From JAAFKA01 sp043748455 (GTDB taxonomy: Bacteria > Bacteroidota > Bacteroidia > Cytophagales > Thermoflexibacteraceae): a DNA stretch of 11,429 nucleotides. The position numbers and the translations under genes were made by a program. The notes beneath the pieces were generated by a model that saw nothing but the letters and a program-made list of their open reading frames with translations, was not told the DNA's origin and searched no databases. Of this stretch, positions 1 to 7,356 are shown piece after piece. Every line of letters begins with the position of its first letter. The first letter of the stretch is position 1. The DNA lies in contig JAYTNF010000022.1 of assembly GCA_043748455.1 (NCBI GenBank), positions 1 to 11,429 of the forward strand. The letters are read 5' to 3'.

Positions 1-29
1 AATTAAATCGTTAAATTAATTCCATTTTA

Positions 30-88
30 AAGGTTTTTGATAAATTTGCCCTGCAAATTTATCAAAAACCTTGCACCCTAAAGGGTGC
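30..88. repeat. Composite double hairpin repeat
   Basis: Two inverted repeats lie back to back. The first has perfect 20-bp arms at 30-49 and 53-72 around a 3-nt loop (cct). The second has 7-bp arms at 73-79 (gcaccct) and 82-88 (agggtgc). They begin 23 bp beyond the stop codon of the minus-strand toxin gene, so they could stop its transcription, but no clear U-run follows on that strand. The abutting of two separate palindromes looks more like a dispersed repeat unit than a simple terminator. This is inferred from structure only. Confidence 0.6.
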
Positions 89-110
89 GGTACATACTAC
101 GCAACTTACA

Positions 111-500
111 TTATTTTATTTCTTTATTGTCGTTATTAAGTTCGGTATTTATTTCATTGATAAGATTTAGTAAATCATTATCTGTTATATTTTCCATTTC
201 TGATTTATCATAAATTGTTAGTAAAAAAATTGTAATATCTTGTTCTCTTATTTCTTCAATTTGAATTTCCACTTCAATCACATAGGTAATTACCCTCATT
301 CCACCACTTTTACCCTTTCCCTTGCTTTTGACAGCCAAACGAATTTTGTAGATATTTTCGTGAATAAGTATTCCCATACGAGGGTTTTCCAAAAGTTGTT
401 TTTGTAGTGCTACTAATTCATCTTTTAGAGAAACGTATTTTTTTAACAACTTTTTAGCATCTCGTTTAAAGTCATCAATAACAATAATTTTACAGTTCAT
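111..500 (-). CDS. RelE/HigB-like toxin of a type II toxin-antitoxin pair
   Basis: A 129-residue basic protein resembling RelE/ParE-superfamily toxins common in Bacteroidota. An N-terminal helical part (about residues 8-40, rich in Lys and Leu) leads into the family's recognisable block at residues 51-71, containing YKIRLAVKSKGKGKSGG and then RVI. A strand ending in IYDKSE follows (residues 96-101). In this superfamily the basic strand residues contact ribosome-bound mRNA, and the toxin is an endoribonuclease that inhibits translation. The segment at residues 76-88 is acidic and slightly longer than I would expect, and the Asn-rich tail is poorly conserved. The start overlaps the end of the upstream antitoxin gene by 11 bp, so the two are translationally coupled in the order antitoxin then toxin. 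The family call is firm; the exact RNA target is unknown. Confidence 0.83.
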   Translation of the reverse strand: MNCKIIVIDDFKRDAKKLLKKYVSLKDELVALQKQLLENPRMGILIHENIYKIRLAVKSKGKGKSGGMRVITYVIEVEIQIEEIREQDITIFLLTIYDKSEMENITDNDLLNLINEINTELNNDNKEIK

Positions 501-714
501 TCAAAAAGTCGTTTAAAGTTGTGCCTTGTTTTTTACCTTGTTGAATTTGGCGTATTTCTATAAAAGCATTTTTAAGTTTATCTTTCAAAAAAAGCATATT
601 TTCCATACGTTTAAATTCATTGACAAAATTTTCCCAATCTTCTAAACTTAACTGAACAAACATTTTTTGTCCTTGATTATTTATTACATAATTTGCTTGT
701 GGAATAGTTACCAT
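490..714 (-). CDS. Antitoxin partner of the RelE-like toxin
   Basis: A 74-residue small acidic/amphipathic protein directly upstream of and overlapping the RelE-like toxin. Its N-terminal part (residues 8-30, with YVINNQGQKMFVQLSLEDWE) looks like the short strand and helix of Phd/RelB-type antitoxins that carry a Q-G-x-x-x-x-V-x-L-x-x-x-x-W/Y pattern. The C-terminal part (about residues 38-74, with a QQGK motif and ending TLNDFLNEL) is the helical tail that typically wraps around the toxin. It is expected to neutralise the toxin and, with it, repress the operon. No separate helix-turn-helix is visible. ATG at 712-714 is the only sensible start. The pairing rests on gene order and overlap; the antitoxin subfamily is less certain. 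Confidence 0.75.
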   Translation of the reverse strand: MVTIPQANYVINNQGQKMFVQLSLEDWENFVNEFKRMENMLFLKDKLKNAFIEIRQIQQGKKQGTTLNDFLNEL

Positions 715-813
715 GTTATTTTTATTTAAAATTTGTTTATTTTTATGGATTTTAAGTAATAAGGTTTATTTCTAATAAAATAGGAAATGTAATGAATAAA
801 ACCACCTCCAAAC

Positions 814-1707
814 CTACTTTTTCATCACATAAATCACTGAACTTGCATGCTTTACATTTTTCCAAGCCTTCAATAAAGATAAAAAACCATGCCAAAAACC
901 AGCCACCAAAGCCAAAGGGTTTTTCTTATATTTTTCACTCAATAACGATACATAAAACGAGTCAAAAGGCATTAAATAATGGTTTTGCAACTGAAATTTA
1001 AACCTTTCTGCTAAAAAACTAAGAGATTTTGGCGTAAAGTGCCATAAATGTCGAGGTACATCCCAAGCTGCCCAAAGTTCTTTATAATGTTTTGCATCAT
1101 AAGAATCATAATTTGGTACTGCAATAATTAAAATTCCATCAGGTTTCAAAACCCTATAAATTTCATTCATATAAAGTTCTAAATCGTGAATATGCTCTAA
1201 AACGTGCCATAAAGTTACGACATCAAAACTTTCTGCGGACAAAGTGCTAAGTTTTTCAGGTGCAAAAACTTGCAACTTAAATTGTGTGCTTGCAAATTGT
1301 CTTGCTTTGTCATCTGCCTCAATCCCTTGTGTTGTCCAACCTGCTTGTTGCAAAGTATCCAAAAAATAACCTGTTCCACAACCAATATCGAGAACTGTTC
1401 CGTTCTTTTTATGTGTAACTGTTTCTACAAGCTGTTGCTTTTTGCCAAGCATATAAGACCTCACAACATGATAAATGCTATTTACAAAACCTTTTTTGGT
1501 ATTGCTATGCGAAATATAATTTTCAGACTGATAATAACGACCTATTTCTGTTATATCAGGCATATTTTGTGTGATAGCTGTTTGGCAATTTTGACAAACT
1601 TCTATAAAAAAAATTTCCCCCGAAACTGTATAATCTTTGCAACTTAGCAATGATTTAAGGTTTGTAGATTTACAAACGGGGCAATTTGTGTGTAAAACTG
1701 TTTTCAT
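814..1707 (-). CDS. Class I SAM-dependent methyltransferase with N-terminal zinc-binding cysteines
   Basis: A 297-residue protein. Residues 9-41 hold two CxxC pairs (C9/C12 and C38/C41), a small zinc-knuckle-like head found on many methyltransferases of this type. The Rossmann methyltransferase core follows: SAM-binding motif I VLDIGCGTGYF (105-115), the acidic end of strand 2 (E130), and the post-I region with FDVV and WHVLEHI (161-173). A conserved block DVPRHLWHFTPKSL (216-229) is familiar in Bacteroidota members. The C-terminal hydrophobic stretch (about 248-282) could be a membrane-associating helix or a buried helical cap. The substrate cannot be read from the sequence; relatives act on small molecules, lipids or sugars. 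It lies downstream of the GH13 gene on the same strand but is separated from it by a strong terminator-like hairpin, so it is probably transcribed on its own. Confidence 0.85.
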   Translation of the reverse strand: MKTVLHTNCPVCKSTNLKSLLSCKDYTVSGEIFFIEVCQNCQTAITQNMPDITEIGRYYQSENYISHSNTKKGFVNSIYHVVRSYMLGKKQQLVETVTHKKNGTVLDIGCGTGYFLDTLQQAGWTTQGIEADDKARQFASTQFKLQVFAPEKLSTLSAESFDVVTLWHVLEHIHDLELYMNEIYRVLKPDGILIIAVPNYDSYDAKHYKELWAAWDVPRHLWHFTPKSLSFLAERFKFQLQNHYLMPFDSFYVSLLSEKYKKNPLALVAGFWHGFLSLLKAWKNVKHASSVIYVMKK

Positions 1708-1711
1708 TGTG

Positions 1712-1719
1712 CAAAAATA
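1712..1719 (-). promoter_or_regulatory. Possible -7 box for the methyltransferase gene
   Basis: On the minus strand this reads TATTTTTG, an exact match to the Bacteroidota -7 consensus TAnnTTTG. It lies 4 bp upstream of the ATG at 1707, so a transcript would be leaderless or nearly so. No convincing TTTG is seen at the -33 spacing, and the same bases are the U-rich tail of the preceding hairpin. The match may therefore be accidental. Confidence 0.25.
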
Positions 1720-1721
1720 GC

Positions 1722-1769
1722 AAAAGTGAATAGAATTTAGTAAGAAATTACTAAATTCTATTCACTTTT
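1722..1769 (-). terminator. Rho-independent terminator-like hairpin after the GH13 gene
   Basis: Perfect 22-bp arms at 1722-1743 and 1748-1769 enclose a 4-nt loop (gaaa on the plus strand). The hairpin begins 41 bp past the GH13 stop codon. Read on the minus strand, the stem is preceded by an A-rich stretch, ends in TTTT and is followed by GCTATTTTT, so it has the stem plus U-tract of an intrinsic terminator. Near-symmetry of A and T tracts means it could also work on the other strand. Confidence 0.65.
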
Positions 1770-1810
1770 ATTTTGATACATTGACATCTCAAAATTTTGC
1801 AAGAATTCTA

Positions 1811-3700
1811 TTATTGCATTTGAAAAATCCATGTCGTCATGGCAGGAATTTTAATTTTTTTCAAATCTGTAATCACTTCACCAGAAACAATATTGGTAGC
1901 TTTTGTGAATTTCTTAGTAAATTCCTCAAACCTTTTCATAGCCACTTCTCGGTCATCTTTTGCGTGATTATTTGTCATTATCATTACCGTTTCTGCGTCA
2001 TTATGTCTAAAATACACATACACATCATTATCAGGAATAAAATGGGTTAATTTTCCGTTGTACAAAGCCTTATGTTCTTTGCGGAAATTGAAAATCTTTT
2101 TTGTATAATCAAACATATCATTTTGTTTGGCATCACGACCTTCCTTAGTAAAATAATTCTGTTTGTCCTCTTTCCAACCACCCAACATATCTTGACGAAC
2201 TGTCCAATGTGGAGTTCCTGCACCGCTAAGAGCTAATTCTGTACCATAATAAAATTGTGGAACTCCTCGCATCGTTGCCAATAAAGCCACGCCCATTTTC
2301 AATTTACGCACATCTTCGCCTACAGCTGTAAGGTAACGAGTAAGGTCGTGATTATCAAGAAAAATAAGATTGTCAAAAGGCTTTGGATAAACAAAATCTT
2401 CCGCCAAAACATAATACATAGCCGATAAGCCTGTATCCCAACCTGTTGTTTCTCTTGTAGCTTTTGCAAGAGCTACCTGCATAGGAAAATCTGTGATAGC
2501 AGGCAAAGTTGTTTCATAATTATCCCAATTTTTGCCACCTTTTTGCCAATAACCACCAATAGCAGACGAGGCTTGTTCCCAAACTTCACCCACGATATTA
2601 AACTGTGGATATTCGTCCATAATTGCCTTTGACCATTGTGCAAGGTAAGTTTTATCGGAATATGGATAAGTATCCATACGAATTCCGTCAATTCCTGAGT
2701 ATTCTATCCACCAAATAGCATTTTGAATTAAATAAGTGCCTAAAAATTTATTGCGTTGGTTCATGTCTGCCATGTGATTATCAAACCAACCATCAGCCAT
2801 TAAATTTTTATCATTTTCAGAGGCATAAGGGTCAGAAATTGTTGCTAAACGGTAATTTGTTTTGGTAAAATTTTTGTGCTGATTTACCCAATCTGACATG
2901 GGCATATCTTTAATAAACCAATGTTCAATGCCAAAATGATTGAGAACCATATCTTTAATAACTTTAATTCCTTTGGCATGAGCTTTGTCTATCAAATCTA
3001 AATAGGCAGAATTACCACCAAAACGTCTATCTACATTATATAAATCTGTCATTGCATAACCATGATAAGAATAAGCAGGCATATTATTTTCTAATACAGG
3101 ATTTATCCAAAGTGCTGTAATTCCTAATTCTGATATATAATCTAATTTGTCTGCAATACCTTTTAAATCTCCTCCATGACGAGCATCGCCATTTGTACGG
3201 TCAAATTTATCGGGCATTCCTGCAATAATATTATTGCTATCATCACCATTTGCAAACCTATCAGGCATAATTAAATACATCATATCCGCATTTGAAAAGC
3301 CTTGAATACGATTTTTGGCAGTAGATTTATTTTTGAGTTCGTAATTATGTGTATAGCTATTTTTGCCATCTACAAACGTAATTGGCACAATTCCAGCCTT
3401 TGCATCTGCACTAATCACCAAAGTAATAAACAAATAATTAGGATTTTCAACACTAATTTTTTCTTTAATTCGCACACCTTCATATTTCAAACTTACTTGT
3501 GTTTTGGCAATATCTTTGCCATGCACAAGAAGTTGCAATTCGGGATTTTTCATGCCAACCCACCAAAAAGTAGGTTCTAAATGCTGAATATCTATTGTTT
3601 TCTTAGAGGTTGTTTGTGCAATTATTGAGGTCATGTTTCCCAATATTGCCCAACATAAAAGTCCAAATATTAAAGAGTTTTTTTTCATTTTCATTTTCAT
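1811..3700 (-). CDS. Secreted GH13 alpha-amylase family enzyme (neopullulanase/cyclomaltodextrinase-like)
   Basis: A 629-residue glycoside hydrolase family 13 protein. Residues 1-29 look like a signal peptide (Lys-rich start, hydrophobic 10-28, likely cleavage near IAQ/TT), so it acts in the periplasm or outside. Residues about 33-122 are a beta-sandwich like the cyclomaltodextrinase N-terminal domain (PTFWWVGMKNPELQLLVHG). The catalytic barrel spans about 137-545: LIMPDRFANGD (143-153), DMVLNH (250-255), GIRMDTYPY with nucleophile D343 and R341, GEVW with acid/base E372, and FLDNHD with D452. All catalytic residues are present. Residues about 550-629 form a small beta C-terminal domain. It should hydrolyse alpha-1,4 (perhaps alpha-1,6) glucan bonds. 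The start is ambiguous: tandem ATGAAA units give in-frame ATGs at 3700, 3694 and 3688. No SusC/SusD genes adjoin it here. Confidence 0.92.
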   Translation of the reverse strand: MKMKMKKNSLIFGLLCWAILGNMTSIIAQTTSKKTIDIQHLEPTFWWVGMKNPELQLLVHGKDIAKTQVSLKYEGVRIKEKISVENPNYLFITLVISADAKAGIVPITFVDGKNSYTHNYELKNKSTAKNRIQGFSNADMMYLIMPDRFANGDDSNNIIAGMPDKFDRTNGDARHGGDLKGIADKLDYISELGITALWINPVLENNMPAYSYHGYAMTDLYNVDRRFGGNSAYLDLIDKAHAKGIKVIKDMVLNHFGIEHWFIKDMPMSDWVNQHKNFTKTNYRLATISDPYASENDKNLMADGWFDNHMADMNQRNKFLGTYLIQNAIWWIEYSGIDGIRMDTYPYSDKTYLAQWSKAIMDEYPQFNIVGEVWEQASSAIGGYWQKGGKNWDNYETTLPAITDFPMQVALAKATRETTGWDTGLSAMYYVLAEDFVYPKPFDNLIFLDNHDLTRYLTAVGEDVRKLKMGVALLATMRGVPQFYYGTELALSGAGTPHWTVRQDMLGGWKEDKQNYFTKEGRDAKQNDMFDYTKKIFNFRKEHKALYNGKLTHFIPDNDVYVYFRHNDAETVMIMTNNHAKDDREVAMKRFEEFTKKFTKATNIVSGEVITDLKKIKIPAMTTWIFQMQ

Positions 3701-3773
3701 TTAATAATAATAATTTTATGCTATATTAAGGTTAAAAATGAAAAGTGCCAATAATTTAATCTGTTTTTACAAT

Positions 3774-5183
3774 TTACTTTTCCAAAAACAACAAAGACGA
3801 ATCTCCATAGCTTAAAAAACGGTAATTGTTATCTAAGGCAGTTTGATAAATTGCACGCCAATTTTCGCCGACAAAAGCTGCAACCAATAACATTAGTGTC
3901 GTTTCGGGTTGGTGAAAATTGGTAATTAAGGCATCACAACAACGAAATTGGTAAGATGGAATTATCATAATTTGCGTTTCACCACTAATATTTTCCATGT
4001 TATTGTTTTGCATGAATTGTAAAAGACTTTTCATAACTATTTGTTTATCAGGTAGTTGCAAATTATGATTTTGTAATTTGTCATTCTGAGCTTGCGAAGA
4101 ATCTGGATTATTGCAGTTTTGACCTAATAACGTCAGATTCTTCGCAAGCTCAGAATGACAAAAAAATGAATTAGTAATATCATTATCAAATTCGTTATTT
4201 TGTGCTTCGTAAGGCTGAAATTGCGTAATAAAAAAACTGCCATCAATTAACTGTTGCTTTACAGTTTCATTGTCATTAAAAACTTCTAAGCCAAGCCAAT
4301 ATAAACTTTCCAGAGTCCGCATAGAAGTTGTGCCAACAGCACATATTTTGTCTGATTTTAATAGATTTTCAATATTTTTTTGAGAAACAATAATTTGTTC
4401 AGCATGCATCTGATGTGCAGTTGCATTTTCGGTTTTTATAGGTTGAAAAGTGCCACCACCTACGTGTAAAGTAATAAAATCTGTTGTAATTCCTTCTGCT
4501 GTCAAGGTTTGCAAGACTTCATCTGTAAAATGTAAACCTGCTGTTGGTGCTGCCACTGCACCTTCATTTTTTGCATAAACGGTTTGATATTGCTGCTTGT
4601 CTGTTTCTTGAGCTTTGCGATTTAAGTAAGGTGGCAAAGGCGTATTTCCAAACAAAGTAATAATTTCTGCAAAAGTATTTATCGAGTGGCTTGAAGCCAC
4701 CCGATAAATACATTGCCAACTAAATTTTACAGTTTGTGCCTCTCTATTTATTAATTCAACAGAAATTTCTATAACTTCATCATTTACAGTAAGTTGTCTT
4801 GTTAAAATAGTGCCATCTTTCCACTTTTTAAGTCCACCAACTAAGCATTTCCACACGCAAGTTTCCTGCGATAACATGGCAAAACTTACCGATGATGGCA
4901 AAATTGGACTTAGCAAAAATATTTCTATGATGCCGCCAGATTCTTTATAAAAATGCAAACGTGCAGGAATTACTCGTGTATTATTGAAAAATAAAGTAAC
5001 ACTTTTACCTAATTCATTAACCAATTCTTGAGTAATATTTTTGAATTGCGAATGGTAAATATGTTGGTTTTTATAAACTAAAAGTTTTGCTTCATCTCTT
5101 TTTTCAAGAGGGAAACGTGCAATTTTTTCGTCAGGCAATATGTAATGATAATCTGATGAATGAATTGTAGGAATTATTGTCAT
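3774..5183 (-). CDS. queA: S-adenosylmethionine:tRNA ribosyltransferase-isomerase QueA, with palindrome-encoded insertions
   Basis: QueA transfers and isomerises the ribosyl part of SAM onto 7-aminomethyl-7-deazaguanine in tRNA, making epoxyqueuosine in the queuosine pathway. Diagnostic blocks are present in order: FNNTRVIPARL (66-76), PLPPYLNR (182-189), YQTVYAKNEGAVAAPTAGLH (199-218), ITLHVGGGTFQP (237-248), GTTSMRTLESL (284-294), DALITNFHQPETTL (417-430) and YRFLSYGDSSLL (454-465). The protein is 469 residues, against about 350 in E. coli. Part of the excess is two stretches encoded by perfect or near-perfect palindromes: residues 158-170 and 341-369, the latter inside a low-complexity Asn/Gln-rich region (about 328-380). 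Both keep the frame and fall between conserved blocks, so the enzyme is probably functional. It is divergent from the phosphatase gene and lies 73 bp upstream of the GH13 gene. Confidence 0.95.
   Translation of the reverse strand: MTIIPTIHSSDYHYILPDEKIARFPLEKRDEAKLLVYKNQHIYHSQFKNITQELVNELGKSVTLFFNNTRVIPARLHFYKESGGIIEIFLLSPILPSSVSFAMLSQETCVWKCLVGGLKKWKDGTILTRQLTVNDEVIEISVELINREAQTVKFSWQCIYRVASSHSINTFAEIITLFGNTPLPPYLNRKAQETDKQQYQTVYAKNEGAVAAPTAGLHFTDEVLQTLTAEGITTDFITLHVGGGTFQPIKTENATAHQMHAEQIIVSQKNIENLLKSDKICAVGTTSMRTLESLYWLGLEVFNDNETVKQQLIDGSFFITQFQPYEAQNNEFDNDITNSFFCHSELAKNLTLLGQNCNNPDSSQAQNDKLQNHNLQLPDKQIVMKSLLQFMQNNNMENISGETQIMIIPSYQFRCCDALITNFHQPETTLMLLVAAFVGENWRAIYQTALDNNYRFLSYGDSSLLFLEK
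4077..4162. repeat. 86-bp palindromic element inserted in frame in queA
   Basis: Perfect 29-bp arms at 4077-4105 and 4134-4162 (core tcattctgagcttgcgaaga and its complement) flank a 28-nt centre. The element encodes residues 341-369 of QueA, including HSELAKNL on one arm and DSSQAQND on the other. Arms of this type (TCATTCTGAGC...GAAGAATCT) are, from memory, dispersed in many bacterial genomes, including Bacteroidota. That makes this a mobile REP-like palindrome rather than an ancestral part of queA. Confidence 0.85.
4675..4711. repeat. 37-bp palindrome inserted in frame in queA
   Basis: Arms of 18 bp at 4675-4692 and 4694-4711 surround a single central base. There is one DNA mismatch, which becomes a G-U wobble in the queA mRNA. 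It encodes residues 158-170 (CIYRVASSHSINT), between the conserved FSW and the FAEI...PLPPY block, where other QueA proteins have no such segment. Its sequence is unrelated to the larger palindrome 0.5 kb away. Confidence 0.75.
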
Positions 5184-5229
5184 GTGATTTTATATTTTGA
5201 GTCATGTAAATTGCATAGTATTTGCTATG

Positions 5230-5293
5230 ATTTAAAATTACTGTAAAGATGTAATCTTTTTTGAAAGATTACATCTTTACAGTAATTTTAAAT
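5230..5293. repeat. 30-bp perfect palindrome between divergent genes
   Basis: Perfect 30-bp arms at 5230-5259 and 5264-5293 with a 4-nt loop (tttg). It lies 46 bp from the queA start and 56 bp from the phosphatase gene start, which are transcribed away from each other. A terminator is therefore not an obvious role. The core GTAAAGATGTAATC and its complement resembles the short dispersed palindromes of Bacteroidota and cyanobacteria. It must lie within or next to both promoters. Confidence 0.85.
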
Positions 5294-5349
5294 ATTTATT
5301 TCTATTTTCTTGTTTTTGCATAGTTTGTCTATTAATTTTATATTTCTTA

Positions 5350-7290
5350 ATGTCCATAAATATACTAAACTTGAAACTAAATACTGAGGAAATACAAGCT
5401 ATTAAGGCAGAAGTCAAAAGATTAAATACAGAATCTCGCAGGCTTAGAGTAACAGAACCCCATCAAGCAAATGAACTGTCAAAACAAGCTGAATTAGCAG
5501 CAATAAGTATTGATTACAAAAAAGGTTTGGCGGATAGTTTAGCTAATCAAGGCTTTTATCTTTTTTATGTTCTTGGTGATTTACCTGAAACCTATAAAAA
5601 ATTAACAGTTGCAAAAGAAATTCTCACAGACCTTAATAACTTTGAAGGTTTACTTTGGGTTAATGTGCTAGAAGGTAGTTTGTTTGCACAACAAGGCGAA
5701 TATGAAAAAGCATTTGCTACTTTTCGCAATGTTTTAGATGTTATTCAAAAAAATAATCTCAATAGCCACTTAGAGAGAGAAAGTGAATTATTTGCCACTT
5801 ATCTACTCGGAAATTTATATCTTGACCTCAAAGATTATACAAACTCATTGCCTCTGCTCCTTAAAAGTTTAGAAATTGCCGAAGAATTAAATGCCATTTT
5901 ATCAATAGGAAATGGCTTAATTAGTTTAGCAAATATTTATCACGCACAAGGTAATTATGAAAAAGCTATTAGCACCTTAGAAAGAATTTGTGATATGGCA
6001 TCTGAGCATAACCAAGTTAATATAGCAGGCAGAGCTTATAACGAGTTAGCATTAGTTTATGAAACATTAGGAGATTATGACAAGGCAATAATATTAGTAA
6101 CTAAAAGTTTAGAACTGCGAGAAAGTTTTGGTAATAAGCAAGGCATCATTACCTGTTATTTGACGTTTGGAAAGTTATATGCAAGATTAAAAAATTACGA
6201 CCAAGCCATAGAAATGTTGCATAAAGTTATTGAATTGGCAGTTCCACTGAACACAAAGCCCAAAATTATGCGAGCCTATCAAGACCTTGCCATAATTTAC
6301 AAAGAACTTGAACAACCTTGGCAAGCTTTAGAAAGTTATGAAAAATATATGGACTTTAAGGCTGAGGTTATGGGCGAAGAAGCAAGCTCACAATTACGTA
6401 ATGCAGCCGCAATCCATGATGCTGACAAAGCCCGAAAAGAAGCAGAAATTGAAAAATTGAGAAATGTGGAGCTTAAAGAAGCCTACGCAATTATTGAAAG
6501 TAAAAACCAACATATTATTGATAGCATAAAATATGCAAAAAGAATTCAAGAAGCAATTTTAGACCCAATTGATGTGATAACAGAGCAACTTGGAAATGCT
6601 TTTATTTTTTATAGTGCCAAAGATATTGTGAGTGGAGATTTTTATTGGTATGGAGAGGTGGAACTTGAAGAAGAACCTGATAAGATATATAAGGTAATTA
6701 TTGCCGCCGACTGCACAGGGCATGGAGTTCCTGGTGCTTTTATGACAGTTATGGGCAACGATTTTTTAAACGACATTATTATTACACAACAAATCATTAG
6801 CCCATCAGCAATTTTACACAGATTAGATGCCAAAGTTACAATGACTTTGCAAAAACAAGGTCGTGAAAATAACCGTACCAACGATGGTATGGATATTTCT
6901 GTTTTGGTAATTGACGAACAAGACCAAAAAGCCTACTTTGCAGGAGCAAAACACCCATTATATTTGGTGAGAAATAATGAAATTCATGAAATAAGAGGCT
7001 CAAAATTTCCAATAGGAAGCAACCAATATGTAGCCACAAAAGAATTTGAAATGCATAGTTATGATATAACCAAAGGAGATATTTTTTATTTGAGTTCTGA
7101 CGGTTATCAAGACCAATTTGGAGATTATGAAAAAGGCAAATTTATGAAACGTAAATTTCGAGAATTTCTCCTGACTATCAGCAACTTACCAATGAGTGAA
7201 CAACATGATATACTACAAAAAACTATTTTGGAATGGAAAGGTGGGAAAACACAAACAGATGATTGGTTGGTTTTGGGTGTGAAGTTTTAA
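5350..7290 (+). CDS. TPR-repeat protein with C-terminal SpoIIE/PP2C-type serine phosphatase
   Basis: A 646-residue cytosolic signalling protein; no signal peptide or membrane segment is seen. Residues about 55-340 form six or seven tetratricopeptide repeats (for example GEYEKAFATF, GNYEKAISTL, GDYDKAIILV and KNYDQAIEML at about 40-residue spacing). A charged coiled coil (about 345-385) and the linker IIDSIKYAKRIQEAILDP (389-406) follow; this linker typically joins sensors to the phosphatase in Bacteroidota. The SpoIIE domain (about 410-646) keeps its metal-site motifs: SGDFYW (428-433), ADCTGHGVPGAFM (453-465), NDGMD (511-515), SSDGYQDQFG (582-591) and TDDWLVLG (636-643). It should dephosphorylate Ser/Thr phosphoproteins such as anti-sigma antagonists, with the TPRs acting as partner or signal input. 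The target is unknown and no anti-sigma gene is nearby. Confidence 0.92.
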   Translation: MSINILNLKLNTEEIQAIKAEVKRLNTESRRLRVTEPHQANELSKQAELAAISIDYKKGLADSLANQGFYLFYVLGDLPETYKKLTVAKEILTDLNNFEGLLWVNVLEGSLFAQQGEYEKAFATFRNVLDVIQKNNLNSHLERESELFATYLLGNLYLDLKDYTNSLPLLLKSLEIAEELNAILSIGNGLISLANIYHAQGNYEKAISTLERICDMASEHNQVNIAGRAYNELALVYETLGDYDKAIILVTKSLELRESFGNKQGIITCYLTFGKLYARLKNYDQAIEMLHKVIELAVPLNTKPKIMRAYQDLAIIYKELEQPWQALESYEKYMDFKAEVMGEEASSQLRNAAAIHDADKARKEAEIEKLRNVELKEAYAIIESKNQHIIDSIKYAKRIQEAILDPIDVITEQLGNAFIFYSAKDIVSGDFYWYGEVELEEEPDKIYKVIIAADCTGHGVPGAFMTVMGNDFLNDIIITQQIISPSAILHRLDAKVTMTLQKQGRENNRTNDGMDISVLVIDEQDQKAYFAGAKHPLYLVRNNEIHEIRGSKFPIGSNQYVATKEFEMHSYDITKGDIFYLSSDGYQDQFGDYEKGKFMKRKFREFLLTISNLPMSEQHDILQKTILEWKGGKTQTDDWLVLGVKF

Positions 7291-7348
7291 TCAGACAAGC
7301 ATTTTTTGAAAGATGTCATTTTTTTATACAAAATATTTAATTTTTATA

Positions 7349-7356
7349 TAACTTTG
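7349..7356 (+). promoter_or_regulatory. Candidate -7 box upstream of the mutase gene
   Basis: TAACTTTG matches the Bacteroidota -7 consensus TAnnTTTG exactly and lies 36 bp before the first ATG of the mutase gene, leaving room for a leader of about 30 nt. No clear TTTG is found at the -33 spacing in the AT-rich sequence upstream. The call therefore rests on one motif and its position. Confidence 0.4.

Noticed and set aside
792..1001. Plus-strand open frame of 69 codons
   Set aside because: It lies almost wholly antisense within the methyltransferase gene and its composition (Ser/Lys/His-rich) mirrors the opposite strand; no family features.
1270..1647. Plus-strand Cys-rich open frame of 125 codons
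   Set aside because: It is antisense to the methyltransferase with its clear SAM motif; the many cysteines come from reverse-complemented codons of that gene.
1811..3700. Part of a Sus-type polysaccharide utilisation locus
   Set aside because: No SusC/SusD-like or regulator genes adjoin it in this window; the neighbours are queA and a methyltransferase.
4077..4162. Intrinsic terminator inside queA
   Set aside because: The palindrome is in frame within an intact coding sequence with conserved QueA motifs after it, so efficient termination there is unlikely.
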